A stretch of DNA of 43,868 bases from Flavobacteriales bacterium. GTDB taxonomy: Bacteria > Bacteroidota > Bacteroidia > Flavobacteriales_D > Parvicellaceae. Shown one piece after another: positions 17,510 through 26,815 of this stretch. The notes below the pieces were generated by a model. The model saw nothing but the letters and a program-made list of their open reading frames with translations. It was not told the DNA's origin and searched no databases. The position numbers and the translations under genes were made by a program. The DNA lies in the NCBI GenBank assembly GCA_016780365.1, contig JADHMB010000008.1:1-43868 (forward strand), read 5' to 3'. How positions within the stretch are numbered: position 1 is the stretch's first letter; the number at the start of each line of letters is the position of its first letter.

Positions 17510-18823
17510 TCAATACTTAATACAGAACATTTTTTTTAAGCCTATGACTTCATACATTCCAGTTTCATAGTTTTCTTGTTTTTCAAAAACCGTAGGCATA
17601 AGCCCCTTTACCTTTTTTTGAATAGAAAGTGTTTTTTCATCAAACAGCCAATCCTCAACAAATCCTAATGCGATAATTTCATTTACCAAATATGGTACCA
17701 TTACTTCTCTTATTAAATAACTTCCATTCGAGTCCATTATTGGTTCGCCCATGTGGTCATCAAAGATATCCATTTTCTTTAAATATCCTGATTTAGACAC
17801 AACAGTACTATCACAAAAAACTGTAGTATCACTTGATAATTCTTTACTGTAAGGAAAGCCGTCTTTGTCAACTGCATATCCTTTATCAGTGTCATAAATT
17901 CCTTTTACCTTCCAATACTGGAGTAAATTTTTAGAATCTTTAGCTAAGTAGATGAGGTATTGACAAAAATGGAACCTGAAATCAGCACTTAAGTTGTTTG
18001 AATACCAATATCCCCTTACCAGTTCTTTATTTTTTCTTGGTAAAGTATGCCATGGAATATTTATTCTGGTAGACGTGCAAATGTTTTCTTTCAGTGTGAT
18101 CATCTTACCCTCATACTCTTCTTTGGCACATGGTATGTAAAAAAGGGATTTAACACGCAGAATTTCATAAATTTCTGGGTCTCGGTAAGTAACATTTAAT
18201 GTGTAACCAATAACTTGTTTTTGAATTGGTGTAAGAACTCCGGTTTCATTATTTGCATTATATGACCAATTTTCATAAAAGGTTATGGACGTAACATCCT
18301 CTGGTTTGTAATCAATATAAATATCAATATATATAGGATCACCGTTTTCATCGACTTCAGGCTCACCGTTTTCATCAAATTTTGTCTTACTAGATGCATA
18401 TTGCAAATGAGGTTCATAAAATGCTCCGTCTTCCTTTCTCTCCAAAGCCATAGCATTGAAATTAGACATTCCAGGATTCATATTAAATAAACCATTAATT
18501 GGATTACCATCGTAGGCAGTTACCTCACCTGAACGCACTTTTTCAAAAACAGTTTTCACAAACGTTAATCTTTCATTTTCAGTCAATCTTTCATTTTCTA
18601 ATTTTTGAATTTCCTCATTATTAATTTGCATGTTTTCGCCGATTATTTTACCAAACCTATCGGTAGTGGATCTTAGGGCAATTGGTACAGTGTAGCTTAT
18701 GAACTGTTTTTTTGAATATACAGGCGGTATAATGTATTCGTGTAATTCAACTTTAGACTTTTTTTGGGCAATTGAACCACCAATAAGAAATAGAGATAGG
18801 CAAATGAGGGTTATTTTTTTCAT
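17510..18823 (-). CDS. GldN/PorN-like protein (T9SS-associated family), island-borne
   Basis: A 437-residue exported protein (MKKITLICLSLFLIGGSIAQ). Resemblance to GldN is by eye: an N-terminal region ending VFEKVRSGEVTAYDGNP (93-108), then ITFYENWSYNANNETGVLTP with IGYTLNVTYRD (180-215), and a C-terminal repeat of the same pattern, LGFVEDWLFDEKTLSIQKKV then KGLMPTVFEKQE. GldN is the periplasmic ring partner of GldK in the type IX secretion system. This protein is longer than typical GldN (about 300) and appears to hold two GldN-like modules. It is not next to gldKLM. It has a small internal tandem duplication (ENERLT twice, residues 76-87). It could be an accessory paralogue; the family call is tentative. 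Confidence 0.45.
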   Translation of the reverse strand: MKKITLICLSLFLIGGSIAQKKSKVELHEYIIPPVYSKKQFISYTVPIALRSTTDRFGKIIGENMQINNEEIQKLENERLTENERLTFVKTVFEKVRSGEVTAYDGNPINGLFNMNPGMSNFNAMALERKEDGAFYEPHLQYASSKTKFDENGEPEVDENGDPIYIDIYIDYKPEDVTSITFYENWSYNANNETGVLTPIQKQVIGYTLNVTYRDPEIYEILRVKSLFYIPCAKEEYEGKMITLKENICTSTRINIPWHTLPRKNKELVRGYWYSNNLSADFRFHFCQYLIYLAKDSKNLLQYWKVKGIYDTDKGYAVDKDGFPYSKELSSDTTVFCDSTVVSKSGYLKKMDIFDDHMGEPIMDSNGSYLIREVMVPYLVNEIIALGFVEDWLFDEKTLSIQKKVKGLMPTVFEKQENYETGMYEVIGLKKMFCIKY

Positions 18824-18956
18824 ATTTAAATATGTTTTTAATTTTTTTTTAAAATTAGATTATTTATGACAAAAAAAAAAAATGTCGAACACCTAGAATC
18901 AACGATGCACTTAGATTTATCTTACAGATAGACAAGAAATTAGAAGAAAAAAATAA

Positions 18957-18988
18957 GGGACAGTTTTCGAAAAAATTGAAACTGTCCC
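18957..18988 (-). terminator. Perfect 10-bp hairpin behind a tRNA-like 3' end
   Basis: GGGACAGTTT and AAACTGTCCC enclose a 12-nt loop. On the minus strand the hairpin follows the tRNA-like end at 18992-19014 by 3-4 bases and is followed by TTATTTTTTT, so it looks like the terminator of a lost RNA gene. Its left arm with flank (AAGGGACAGTTTTCGAA) matches the core of repeats A and B in all but one base. Confidence 0.55.
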
Positions 18989-18991
18989 ACA

Positions 18992-19014
18992 AGGTGGAGC
19001 AGGAGGGTTTCGAA
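18992..19014 (-). other. Fragment of a tRNA/tmRNA 3' end (second type)
   Basis: On the minus strand GGTTCGAAACCCTCCTGCTC continues into CACC: T loop, CCCTC T-stem strand and an acceptor strand CTGCTCC with discriminator A. No complementary 5' acceptor (GGAGCAG) is found in the 200 bp upstream on that strand, so it is a fragment. The rest of this gene-free stretch (18824-19205) has no open frame of interest. Confidence 0.45.
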
Positions 19015-19205
19015 CCTTTATCCGAAAAATAAATAGTCGGGATGAGGAGATTCTGACATCTGGTCCCACAGAAACGAACTCTAACCAAAATAAGTTTCAA
19101 GGACGTGTATCCTTATATTAAAATTTAGACTACTACTCTATCGTCAACTTGTGGTTTTTTTTTTATATTTAGTTTTAAACTAAAATTAGTTGGGGCTGAA
19201 AAAAA

Positions 19206-19226
19206 TTCACCAATTTTTCACCAAAA
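19206..19226 (+). repeat. Right arm-type repeats, TTCACCA x2
   Basis: TTCACCAA at 19206-19213 and TTCACCAAAA at 19217-19226, in the same orientation as the two copies near the left end of the island (10030-10058). Located 60-80 bp inside the right direct repeat. Confidence 0.45.
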
Positions 19227-19285
19227 AAAGTGAAAAATTACTTAAAAAACTGATTAACAGATGATTAATATAGCAACAAGAAATA

Positions 19286-19298
19286 CTGGCGCGATCAC
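19286..19298 (+). repeat. attR-like copy of the 13-bp tRNA-Arg repeat
   Basis: CTGGCGCGATCAC, identical to 9891-9903. Upstream bases do not continue the tRNA (only two further positions nearby agree), so this is a duplicated end and not a second tRNA. It marks the right limit of the island. Confidence 0.75.
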
Positions 19299-19304
19299 CA
19301 CCAA

Positions 19305-19350
19305 AAGCCATAACTCACTAATTGATAAACAGTTATGGTTTTTTATTTTT
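19305..19350 (+). terminator. Terminator right of attR, probably the ancestral tRNA-Arg terminator
   Basis: CCATAACT pairs with AGTTATGG (19308-19315 with 19331-19338). The stem extends through a G-T and A-T pairs into a run of T (19339-19350). It starts 7 bp after the att repeat and reads in the direction of the tRNA, so in an uninterrupted chromosome it would end the tRNA-Arg transcript. Confidence 0.7.
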
Positions 19351-19360
19351 ATTGTGTAAT

Positions 19361-19858
19361 CTATTGAATTTTTAGATTTTTTGGTTGCTGATGCCACTCA
19401 AGCTTTCCCTTCAAGAACTGTACCTTAATCCATAGATCAACATTAAAATTTATCTTAGCCATGTTAGCTGTTGTAAAATCAAGATAACCATGGCCGGTTG
19501 CATTTGAAATAAATGAAGAAAAGTTTGGCTCATGCCCTACCAAGCAAAGAGAAGTATATTGATTGTTTTGAGAACGAACTAGTTCCAACAAGTATTTAGG
19601 TGAACCGCCATAAATTCCTCTTTCAAGTATAAATTTTGATTGCCAATTAGCACTTTTTATAGCTAGCTGAGCTGTGGTTTTAGCTCGTACTGCAGTTGAT
19701 GATATTATTAAATCAGGAATTTGATCCTTATATAATAAGTATTGCCCCATTTTTTTTGCAGCTTTTATCCCCCTGCTATTTAATGGCCTATCATGATCAT
19801 TGCTGTAGCTTGCATTCCAATTGGACTTGCCATGTCTAAATAAAATCACGGATTTCAT
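19361..19858 (-). CDS. SixA-like phosphohistidine phosphatase (histidine phosphatase superfamily)
   Basis: A 165-residue single-domain enzyme. The catalytic LFRHGKSNW motif (RHG, residues 8-10) opens the protein, followed by DHDRPLNSRGIKAAKKMGQY, ISSTAVRAKTTAQLA, and the second catalytic His in LVGHEPNFSSFI. Length and motif spacing fit SixA, which removes phosphate from phosphohistidine proteins, but the family also contains small-molecule phosphatases. It lies 42 bp downstream of the large subtilase gene and may be read with it. Confidence 0.88.
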   Translation of the reverse strand: MKSVILFRHGKSNWNASYSNDHDRPLNSRGIKAAKKMGQYLLYKDQIPDLIISSTAVRAKTTAQLAIKSANWQSKFILERGIYGGSPKYLLELVRSQNNQYTSLCLVGHEPNFSSFISNATGHGYLDFTTANMAKINFNVDLWIKVQFLKGKLEWHQQPKNLKIQ

Positions 19859-19900
19859 AATATTAAAGTAATAATAAAATTACTTTAAATAATAAATAAT

Positions 19901-22900
19901 TTAATCACTTATAACTAATCTCTTTACGATACTTCTATCCTTAGCATTAACTCTTAACAAATAAACTCCTTTAGAAATATTCAACAAGTTTAAAGAAACC
20001 ATTCTTGGGCTACCATTTGAAAACGAGTAATCCTTGTCAAGAATTAATTTACCAGATATATCCACAATAGTCAAGCCAAAATTTTCAATAGAAAAGTCTT
20101 CAAAATATAAATTAAAAATTCCAGAACTTGGATTTGGGAATATTTCAAAAACTAATGGATTGAAATCTTCTGTTGATCTATTTGTAAGATTTACATTATC
20201 TACATAAATATTGTTACCACCGTCGCTATTGCTTAGAAAGGATATATTAATTCTTTTTCCTAGAAACTCTTTTAGTGATACTGATTCATTTCTGAATGTA
20301 TGGTGGTTAGAGTTGGTCGAGTTATTTTGAAGATCCGTAGATAAAAACTTTCCGGATTTAAAATAAATAGTGTCTGTAAAAGTAGAACCACAATCCTGAG
20401 AAACTTCTACCAACAAAGCATCTTCAAAACTATCAGAAATCGAAGAATAAGAAACATCAAAAGACAAATATGGATTGGACAGTTCATTATCCAAATAAAT
20501 AGGTTGAGTAATAAGTTTATCAAAATTACCATTTAAATTGTTCTTAAAATAAGCAACTCTATTTTGCAACCCTTCTTGAGTAAATATACTGGTATCTTTC
20601 CAAGAAGAATTTTGACCAATATTTAAAACCTCCCAATTTTCAGGAGGGAAATTTAAAGCGCTAAAATCCTCAGAAAGCTCTATTTCTTCCGATAAAAGGT
20701 CTTCAGATATAACATTATAAAAATCATTCTTCTCAATGGAACTTATTGAATTTGCATTCTCGGTGGTCAAACTTACTTGATACAAACCATCATTTTCAAA
20801 ACTTACTACAGGGTTTGGTGAATTTGAATTGGTGTTTTCTAAATAAGTAACTGTATTTGGGATAAAACTCCAATCCCAACTTATTGGACATCCAATGGTC
20901 TGATCAAATAGATTCACTGGAAAATCTGTACATAATTGTGATTTATTGGTATAAAAATTAGAATTTAACAAACAATTAGAAACACCACTTCCGTCGTAAT
21001 ATTCTGCTACTGCTCTAACCCCTTTAGTGCCATTTTCAGTAATTGCCCTTACAGAAAACCAAACTTCATCATTTGGATTATCTATTGGAATATTATAAGA
21101 AGTTTCGGTTGTAGAGCCAATAGAATCCATGTATTTTTCACCTAAAACTGAAATCTCGTATTTTGCTGCAAATGGTACTTCGTTCCAGCTTATAGAAAAC
21201 TCACATTCACAAACATTATTTATATTAATATTTTTAGGGAAATCTATAATTGAAAAAACATCTGAAGACTGACCTGAAATCCCATCTCTAGAAACTCTAA
21301 CAAGCGCTTGTCCAGAAACTGAATTTGGAATTGGCCATTGCTTTATTCTAGATGAACCATTTACTTGGTTACCAATTGTAGTCCAAGAAACTCCGTTGTC
21401 AACAGAATATTCTACATCAAAATATCCTTGAGTACCATAGGTATCCCATTGAATAAATTCTGCTCTGTAGGGGATTACTCCCTCTCCACCTATTGGATAA
21501 GTAACTATAATTTCATCGGAAATAAATTCATATAGTAGGTAGTATTTTTGTGGCCCGACAGGAATATTAAAACCAGATATTTCTGCAGAATAATTTCCTG
21601 ATACAGGATCAAATATTGTAACCTGTTCCATATTATTTAAGTGATCTTCACCAGTGGTTGCAGGCAAGGACAATAAAGAAGAATTTGGAGTAGGATCTAA
21701 AACCCAAGGGTAGAAATCACTACTGTTGTTACTTATTTTCAAATCAAGATCGTTAAGAAGAGATATGGAAGATGATGGAGATCTTTCTGGATCCATCCAA
21801 TACAACATAATTCTTGCTTCTTTAGTTCCTTCTGGAATTGTAAAATTAATCGTGTGTGATTCCCCATTGTCAATTAAAGAATCTTGGTATCTATTTTCTT
21901 CTAAAACCTTTACAGCCTTCAATGCATTGACAATTCCCCAGCCGTAAGAGAAGTCTGGACCTGTGTTTCCATAATCCTGGGCTGTGTTTAACAAACAGGC
22001 TTTTAAAAGCCCTGATTCTGGGTCTAAACCTGAATTTAGTTCTCTATAAGCTTGGTATAGTTGTGCCAAAACACCAGAAATTCCTGGAGCTGCGGCTGAT
22101 GTCCCACTTCCTGCATTATAGATATTATTAGGGTCTGTAGATATCTGACCATTTCCATGAGCAGCAATATCTGGTTTGATTCTTCCGTCGGAAGCTGGGC
22201 CTCTACTACTACTAGAAACTAAAGTTCCATTATAATTTAAATTTGCAGTAGCAATTACATTTTTGGCTTGCTTATGGCCACCAGTAATATTTCCCCAGCC
22301 AGACCCAGCACCATAACCACAATTGCTATTTCCTGAATTTCCACAAGAAAAAACTTGAATCAGAGACGGATTTAATACTATTTCTCTATCAATTTGGTAA
22401 CACAAGGAGGTATAGCCTGCATTACATGAATTGCCATAGGATGAAGAAAATATCATAACATTACTATCATTATTCAATTGCACAGAATTCGGGAGAGAGG
22501 AACTATATTGTCTAACGTGTATTTTAGCACCTTTGGCCATTCCTTCGTATTGAGGATTTAAATTACCTGCTCCACCAAGTATTCCCGCAACCATATCACC
22601 GTGGTCTCCATTTAAATCATTGGTGACCGTACTTTGCTCTGTCCGACCTTTAAAATCAATATGGGGACCAACAAATCCATCGTCATTGACACAAACACTA
22701 ACTCCAGAAGCATCGTATTTACGACCGTTATAAAGTTGTGTATTTATAGAATTTGATCGGTGTAAAGACCTCCCACCAGTATCTTCGGGTTCACCAGGTG
22801 CCGAGATAAAAGAAATAAAATTAACGTATTGAATTTCCGAAAGCTCCATTAATTTATTTTTAGGAAATTCACATCTTACAATGTTTGCAGAACTATTAAT

Positions 22901-23428
22901 GTCAATAATAGTAGAACCTAAAGCATCTAAATATTCTAGGAAAAAATTTAACTCATAATTTTTCATTAAGATAATTTCCAGATTAATTTTATTGCCTTTA
23001 TCTGCCCATTGTGGAATAGGAGATTCAAAAATTGCAGGATCACATCTTAAAATTTTAGGAATATCCTGTACATGAGTAATGTCATAGCCAACAAGATTAG
23101 ATTTCAAGAAATTATAAGGAATAGAAACTGTATATGCGTTTTGAGAAATATAATCTAAAAAAAGAATTCCTTTTGATTCTAATTCACTTCTAGTATCCCT
23201 CTTAGGAATTGAATTAAACCGTATTATTTTATAATAGTTTGTTTGATTTAAAGATGGCCCGACAGGTTCTTCTTTAAGGAAATCCTCATAAGAATTAGTT
23301 AAATCAAATTCTCCGTATTTAAAATTAATCGATTGAGCAAAAACAATAGAAAAGAATAATTGAAAAATTAAAAAAGAAAAAAAATAATGCGATTTAAATG
23401 GGATATTTTTAAAGTAACTTCTTATCAT
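19901..23428 (-). CDS. Secreted subtilisin-like (S8) peptidase with T9SS type A sorting tail
   Basis: A 1175-residue exported protease. After the signal sequence (about 1-32) and a prodomain-like region to about 235, the S8 domain shows Asp249 (VNDDGF), His276 (GDHGDMVAGILGG), oxyanion Asn364 (CGNSGN) and nucleophile Ser444 (GSGTSAAAPG). Beyond about 520 come beta-sandwich modules: a proprotein-like domain, a fibronectin-III-like domain (about 750-830), a PKD-like domain (WDWSFIPNTVTYLENTNSNS) and a jelly-roll. The final 80 residues (FEIFPNPSSGIFNLYFEDFS to KGVYLLRVNAKDRSIVKRLV) are a T9SS sorting domain. All catalytic residues are present. It should be active outside the cell, degrading protein for nutrition or processing. 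Confidence 0.93.
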   Translation of the reverse strand: MIRSYFKNIPFKSHYFFSFLIFQLFFSIVFAQSINFKYGEFDLTNSYEDFLKEEPVGPSLNQTNYYKIIRFNSIPKRDTRSELESKGILFLDYISQNAYTVSIPYNFLKSNLVGYDITHVQDIPKILRCDPAIFESPIPQWADKGNKINLEIILMKNYELNFFLEYLDALGSTIIDINSSANIVRCEFPKNKLMELSEIQYVNFISFISAPGEPEDTGGRSLHRSNSINTQLYNGRKYDASGVSVCVNDDGFVGPHIDFKGRTEQSTVTNDLNGDHGDMVAGILGGAGNLNPQYEGMAKGAKIHVRQYSSSLPNSVQLNNDSNVMIFSSSYGNSCNAGYTSLCYQIDREIVLNPSLIQVFSCGNSGNSNCGYGAGSGWGNITGGHKQAKNVIATANLNYNGTLVSSSSRGPASDGRIKPDIAAHGNGQISTDPNNIYNAGSGTSAAAPGISGVLAQLYQAYRELNSGLDPESGLLKACLLNTAQDYGNTGPDFSYGWGIVNALKAVKVLEENRYQDSLIDNGESHTINFTIPEGTKEARIMLYWMDPERSPSSSISLLNDLDLKISNNSSDFYPWVLDPTPNSSLLSLPATTGEDHLNNMEQVTIFDPVSGNYSAEISGFNIPVGPQKYYLLYEFISDEIIVTYPIGGEGVIPYRAEFIQWDTYGTQGYFDVEYSVDNGVSWTTIGNQVNGSSRIKQWPIPNSVSGQALVRVSRDGISGQSSDVFSIIDFPKNININNVCECEFSISWNEVPFAAKYEISVLGEKYMDSIGSTTETSYNIPIDNPNDEVWFSVRAITENGTKGVRAVAEYYDGSGVSNCLLNSNFYTNKSQLCTDFPVNLFDQTIGCPISWDWSFIPNTVTYLENTNSNSPNPVVSFENDGLYQVSLTTENANSISSIEKNDFYNVISEDLLSEEIELSEDFSALNFPPENWEVLNIGQNSSWKDTSIFTQEGLQNRVAYFKNNLNGNFDKLITQPIYLDNELSNPYLSFDVSYSSISDSFEDALLVEVSQDCGSTFTDTIYFKSGKFLSTDLQNNSTNSNHHTFRNESVSLKEFLGKRINISFLSNSDGGNNIYVDNVNLTNRSTEDFNPLVFEIFPNPSSGIFNLYFEDFSIENFGLTIVDISGKLILDKDYSFSNGSPRMVSLNLLNISKGVYLLRVNAKDRSIVKRLVISD

Positions 23429-23489
23429 AACCTAAATATAATGTATTTTAAAGTTTAAATCATTTTTGTTTCAATTATTAGTATTCCTG

Positions 23490-24215
23490 TTATGAACTTA
23501 TATTAATTTCCTTATTTACCAATTGGATAGCTTCAATATAAATATCATGTAAATCTTTTAATTGCCTTTGGTACATATTGGAATACAACTTTGCTTGAGA
23601 CAAAATTCCATAAAAGTCGTTGGATGCATAATAAGATTTATTGAACTCGAAAACTTTCAAAGACCTATTTCCATAAAATTCACCATCTAACAAATCGTAA
23701 TCAAATCTAACTCTAAAATTCTCTAATATTGTTCTTCTAAATCCAATATTAAATTGATCAATTTCATTTGATGTGGCAATATTTCTCTCTTTTAAATGGT
23801 TGTACATTTCCAATAAAATATTTTTAAGTTCTGTGCTTTTAATTAATTCAAATGCATCAGTTGCAATAAGTTGATTATAAATTCCATCTTTAGAAAAAAA
23901 GGAAATACCCACTTCAATATCAATTAACTTACTTATGGTTATTGAGTCGTTCAAAAGACTATGATTTTGGTCAATGTCATCTTGAATTTGATTGATATAG
24001 CTAACCGATTTATTTAAGACTTCCTTAAGATGACTTATCTGATTCACATCGTCATCAAGGGTCAATCTAAGGTCTTTTAAATATTGGTTTTTTCTGTAAT
24101 CGTTAAGATTCTGAACTCGTAAATCTTCGACAAAGAAAGAGAGAAAAACTCCAATGAAAATGACTATTCCATCGTAAATATAGCTTTTGACTCTAGATTT
24201 CTTATCCAAATCCAT
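23490..24215 (-). CDS. Membrane-anchored DUF6090-like protein
   Basis: A 241-residue protein with a short N-terminal basic stretch, one membrane helix (YIYDGIVIFIGVFLSFFVEDL, about 12-32), then a helical, charged region (YRKNQYLKDLRLTLDDDVNQ onwards). This layout, a single helix followed by a tyrosine/arginine-rich NDYRKNQYLKDL, resembles Bacteroidota DUF6090 proteins of unknown function. Its start is 8 bp after the stop of the antiporter gene, so the two are probably one operon. That neighbour suggests an accessory role in the membrane, but this is only context. Confidence 0.55.
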   Translation of the reverse strand: MDLDKKSRVKSYIYDGIVIFIGVFLSFFVEDLRVQNLNDYRKNQYLKDLRLTLDDDVNQISHLKEVLNKSVSYINQIQDDIDQNHSLLNDSITISKLIDIEVGISFFSKDGIYNQLIATDAFELIKSTELKNILLEMYNHLKERNIATSNEIDQFNIGFRRTILENFRVRFDYDLLDGEFYGNRSLKVFEFNKSYYASNDFYGILSQAKLYSNMYQRQLKDLHDIYIEAIQLVNKEINISS

Positions 24216-24223
24216 TCAAAAAA

Positions 24224-26767
24224 TTAGCTGATTTGGTTGTCAAAATCTTTAACCAATTCAACAAAAGAATTGTATTTGGATTCAGCAATCCAAATTAAAG
24301 TAAGTGGAGAATTAGAAACAACTTTACTTGAACTGGTGATTTTTTTATTCCTTTTAGAAATAATAAAACCAATTTCTAAATCATTAGACTGGTCATTATC
24401 ATTAAATTTCGCATTTCCTCTAACCAAAATCCCTATATTATTGGAGTTTAACTCATTATCAAATGAATAATTTGCAGGGAAGATTTTAATTTCAATAATT
24501 TTGGACAAATTCATAACCAAAGAGTCATCCAATTTTTCAATCCAAGGAATAAGTTTTAAGAGATCCTGTGATTTAGGAAGTTTAAATGTTGGTGGATCTG
24601 TAAGAAGATTGCTCATTTTCATTTCAATTTCTAATAAGAACTTATCAGAATCATCTTTATCTAACCTACCCAAATTAATCATACTAGTAAGTTCTGTTTT
24701 TTGAAAATTCAATAAATCTCTACTTGCCTGTCTGGTTTCAATAGTTTTGTAAACTTCGGGAAATGCATTTTTTAAATTTCTTAAAAACGTAAGTCCTTGA
24801 ACTTTTTTCTCATTTACCTCTTCCATTAAAGTCTTAAATACAACAATTTGGTCTTCAGTATTGGAATTGTCTGATTCCAAATTTTTAACTAGAACTATTA
24901 GGTCGTCCTGAGATTTAATCATTGCCCTTACAGCATCGTAATTAGTATATAGCTGAGAAAACAAATCTTTATTGGACGATTTTCTTAAAATTTTCCAATC
25001 TTGAACTTCGTTAAATATTTTGGAGCTTCCCCATAATAAATCTATATTGGTAGAAGTTGCAATAGAAAATTCACCACCTTGGTCTAAGAGTTCGTTATTA
25101 ATATTCATTAATAAATTATAAGCTGATCTTCCTAATAAACCTTTGCTAAATAATTTCCAATATGAAGATTTCTCTTTATTTAATAAGTTTATTCTAAGTT
25201 CTTTAATTAGACCATTTTCTACTTTATCTAGTATTTCATCTTTGGATGGACTCCAAGGTGCAGGAAGGAATTTTTCAACGTGACTCCAGTCTGCTCCTCC
25301 CATGAATCTATCTTTTTTCATTAATTCTAATCTCAGTTCTGCGCTATATCTAAGTTTGTCAATAGTGTGGTTTACCAAAGTTGCTTTTGCTAAAGGAACT
25401 TTAGTTAGTCCCAACCCTTTAACTAACGCTTTTATAGTAGTTGCATTTATTAAAGATGTTAAAAGAACAATTCCTGCGGTTATAAATAGAAATTGATCTC
25501 TTATATCATGGGGAATGCTAGATGTTTCAGCTACAATTAGGGCCATTGCTAAACCAATAACACCTCTTAGTCCTCCCCACCATAAAACAATAGAATCCTT
25601 TACAGTAACACCATATCCTATTTTTTTCATCAATGGAAACAAGACAAAAATAATTAAACCTCTTATTATATGAATACCTACATAGACAATGGCTAAATCA
25701 ATAAAATCTTCCATTTCAAACCTTGTACGATGAGCAATTATTACTCCAACTACAATAAAAATCAGAGTATTTGCAATAAATGCAGCCAATACCCAGAAAT
25801 CATGAAGGAAATGACCAACTTCTGGACTAATTCTTGTTTTCCCTCTTCCTGCCATAATCAGTCCCAAAGTAACCAATCCAATTACACCAGATAAATGAAA
25901 ACTTTCTGCGATGAAGAATGTTAGATAAGCAGAGCCTATTATTGCAGTAATTTCAAATAAACTATCGTTAAAAACTGTTTTAAAAAGCGATAAAGTCAAA
26001 AATCCAATAGCAGCACCTATAGCAACACCTCCAAAAGCTACTTTTATAAAATCAATAGCACTCCCAATTATTTCAGGATTGCTAGCTCCTGCTATTTGTG
26101 AGCTAATTGCAGAGTAAAAAATCATAAAAACTACTATTGCAGTTCCATCATTTAGAAGAGATTCGCTTTCAATTAGAGTTCTAAGTTTTTTACCACCACC
26201 AAGTTCTTTTAATAGTGCAACTACAGCCACTGGATCAGTTGCACAAATAACAGATCCAAACATAAGAGATACATACCAATCCCAATTTCCAAATCCAATT
26301 CCAAAATGTTTTATTCCCATGGCCATACTTGCACTTATAAAAATAGCCACCATAATACCAGGAACTGCCATTAGAAACGCATTCCAAAAAGATTTTTTAA
26401 AAGTATGTACATCCAAATCAAATGCAGCTTCAAAAATTAAAGTAGGAAGAAAAACATAAAGAATAATTTCTGGTTTTATATGCCCAGCCCAAAAGATTGA
26501 CTCGTCAAGCAAGGAAATATTTTCTAACCATTCAAAACGGTGAACAACTCCTAGAATTAAACCAATAATAAGAAGAATAACTGTAAATGGAATAGGAACT
26601 TTTTTAAGAAAATGCTTGCAGATAATTCCAACAAACAAACTAGCAATAATGAAAAACAATGGAGACATTTTCCAAACTTCCTTTTTAACTACTTCAGCAC
26701 CATCCCAATCGCCTGCAAATAATGAAAATGGAACTAAAAATAATATTAGAGCAAGTAAATTTTTCAT
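24224..26767 (-). CDS. CPA1-type Na+/H+ antiporter with long cytoplasmic C-terminus
   Basis: An 847-residue cation/proton antiporter. The membrane domain (about 30-430, roughly 12 helices) carries the family motifs: FLPTLIFEAAFDLD, ATDPVAVVALLKELG (TDPVAV 177-182), and ESLLNDGTA with the Asn-Asp pair at 206-207 typical of electroneutral CPA1 exchangers. A signal-like segment lies at the start (MKNLLALILFLVPFSLFAG). The C-terminal 400 residues are soluble and helical. The last 115 (EIKIFPANYSFDNELNSNNI, then GILVRGNAKFN) resemble a cyclic-nucleotide-binding-like beta roll, as in SOS1-type exchangers, though I see no clear phosphate-binding cassette. Likely exchanges Na+ (or K+) for H+ at the inner membrane. 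Confidence 0.88.
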   Translation of the reverse strand: MKNLLALILFLVPFSLFAGDWDGAEVVKKEVWKMSPLFFIIASLFVGIICKHFLKKVPIPFTVILLIIGLILGVVHRFEWLENISLLDESIFWAGHIKPEIILYVFLPTLIFEAAFDLDVHTFKKSFWNAFLMAVPGIMVAIFISASMAMGIKHFGIGFGNWDWYVSLMFGSVICATDPVAVVALLKELGGGKKLRTLIESESLLNDGTAIVVFMIFYSAISSQIAGASNPEIIGSAIDFIKVAFGGVAIGAAIGFLTLSLFKTVFNDSLFEITAIIGSAYLTFFIAESFHLSGVIGLVTLGLIMAGRGKTRISPEVGHFLHDFWVLAAFIANTLIFIVVGVIIAHRTRFEMEDFIDLAIVYVGIHIIRGLIIFVLFPLMKKIGYGVTVKDSIVLWWGGLRGVIGLAMALIVAETSSIPHDIRDQFLFITAGIVLLTSLINATTIKALVKGLGLTKVPLAKATLVNHTIDKLRYSAELRLELMKKDRFMGGADWSHVEKFLPAPWSPSKDEILDKVENGLIKELRINLLNKEKSSYWKLFSKGLLGRSAYNLLMNINNELLDQGGEFSIATSTNIDLLWGSSKIFNEVQDWKILRKSSNKDLFSQLYTNYDAVRAMIKSQDDLIVLVKNLESDNSNTEDQIVVFKTLMEEVNEKKVQGLTFLRNLKNAFPEVYKTIETRQASRDLLNFQKTELTSMINLGRLDKDDSDKFLLEIEMKMSNLLTDPPTFKLPKSQDLLKLIPWIEKLDDSLVMNLSKIIEIKIFPANYSFDNELNSNNIGILVRGNAKFNDNDQSNDLEIGFIISKRNKKITSSSKVVSNSPLTLIWIAESKYNSFVELVKDFDNQIS

Positions 26768-26815
26768 TTTTAGTAAAAATTTATATTCTGTCTAATTTAG
26801 ATAAAAAAATTTAGT

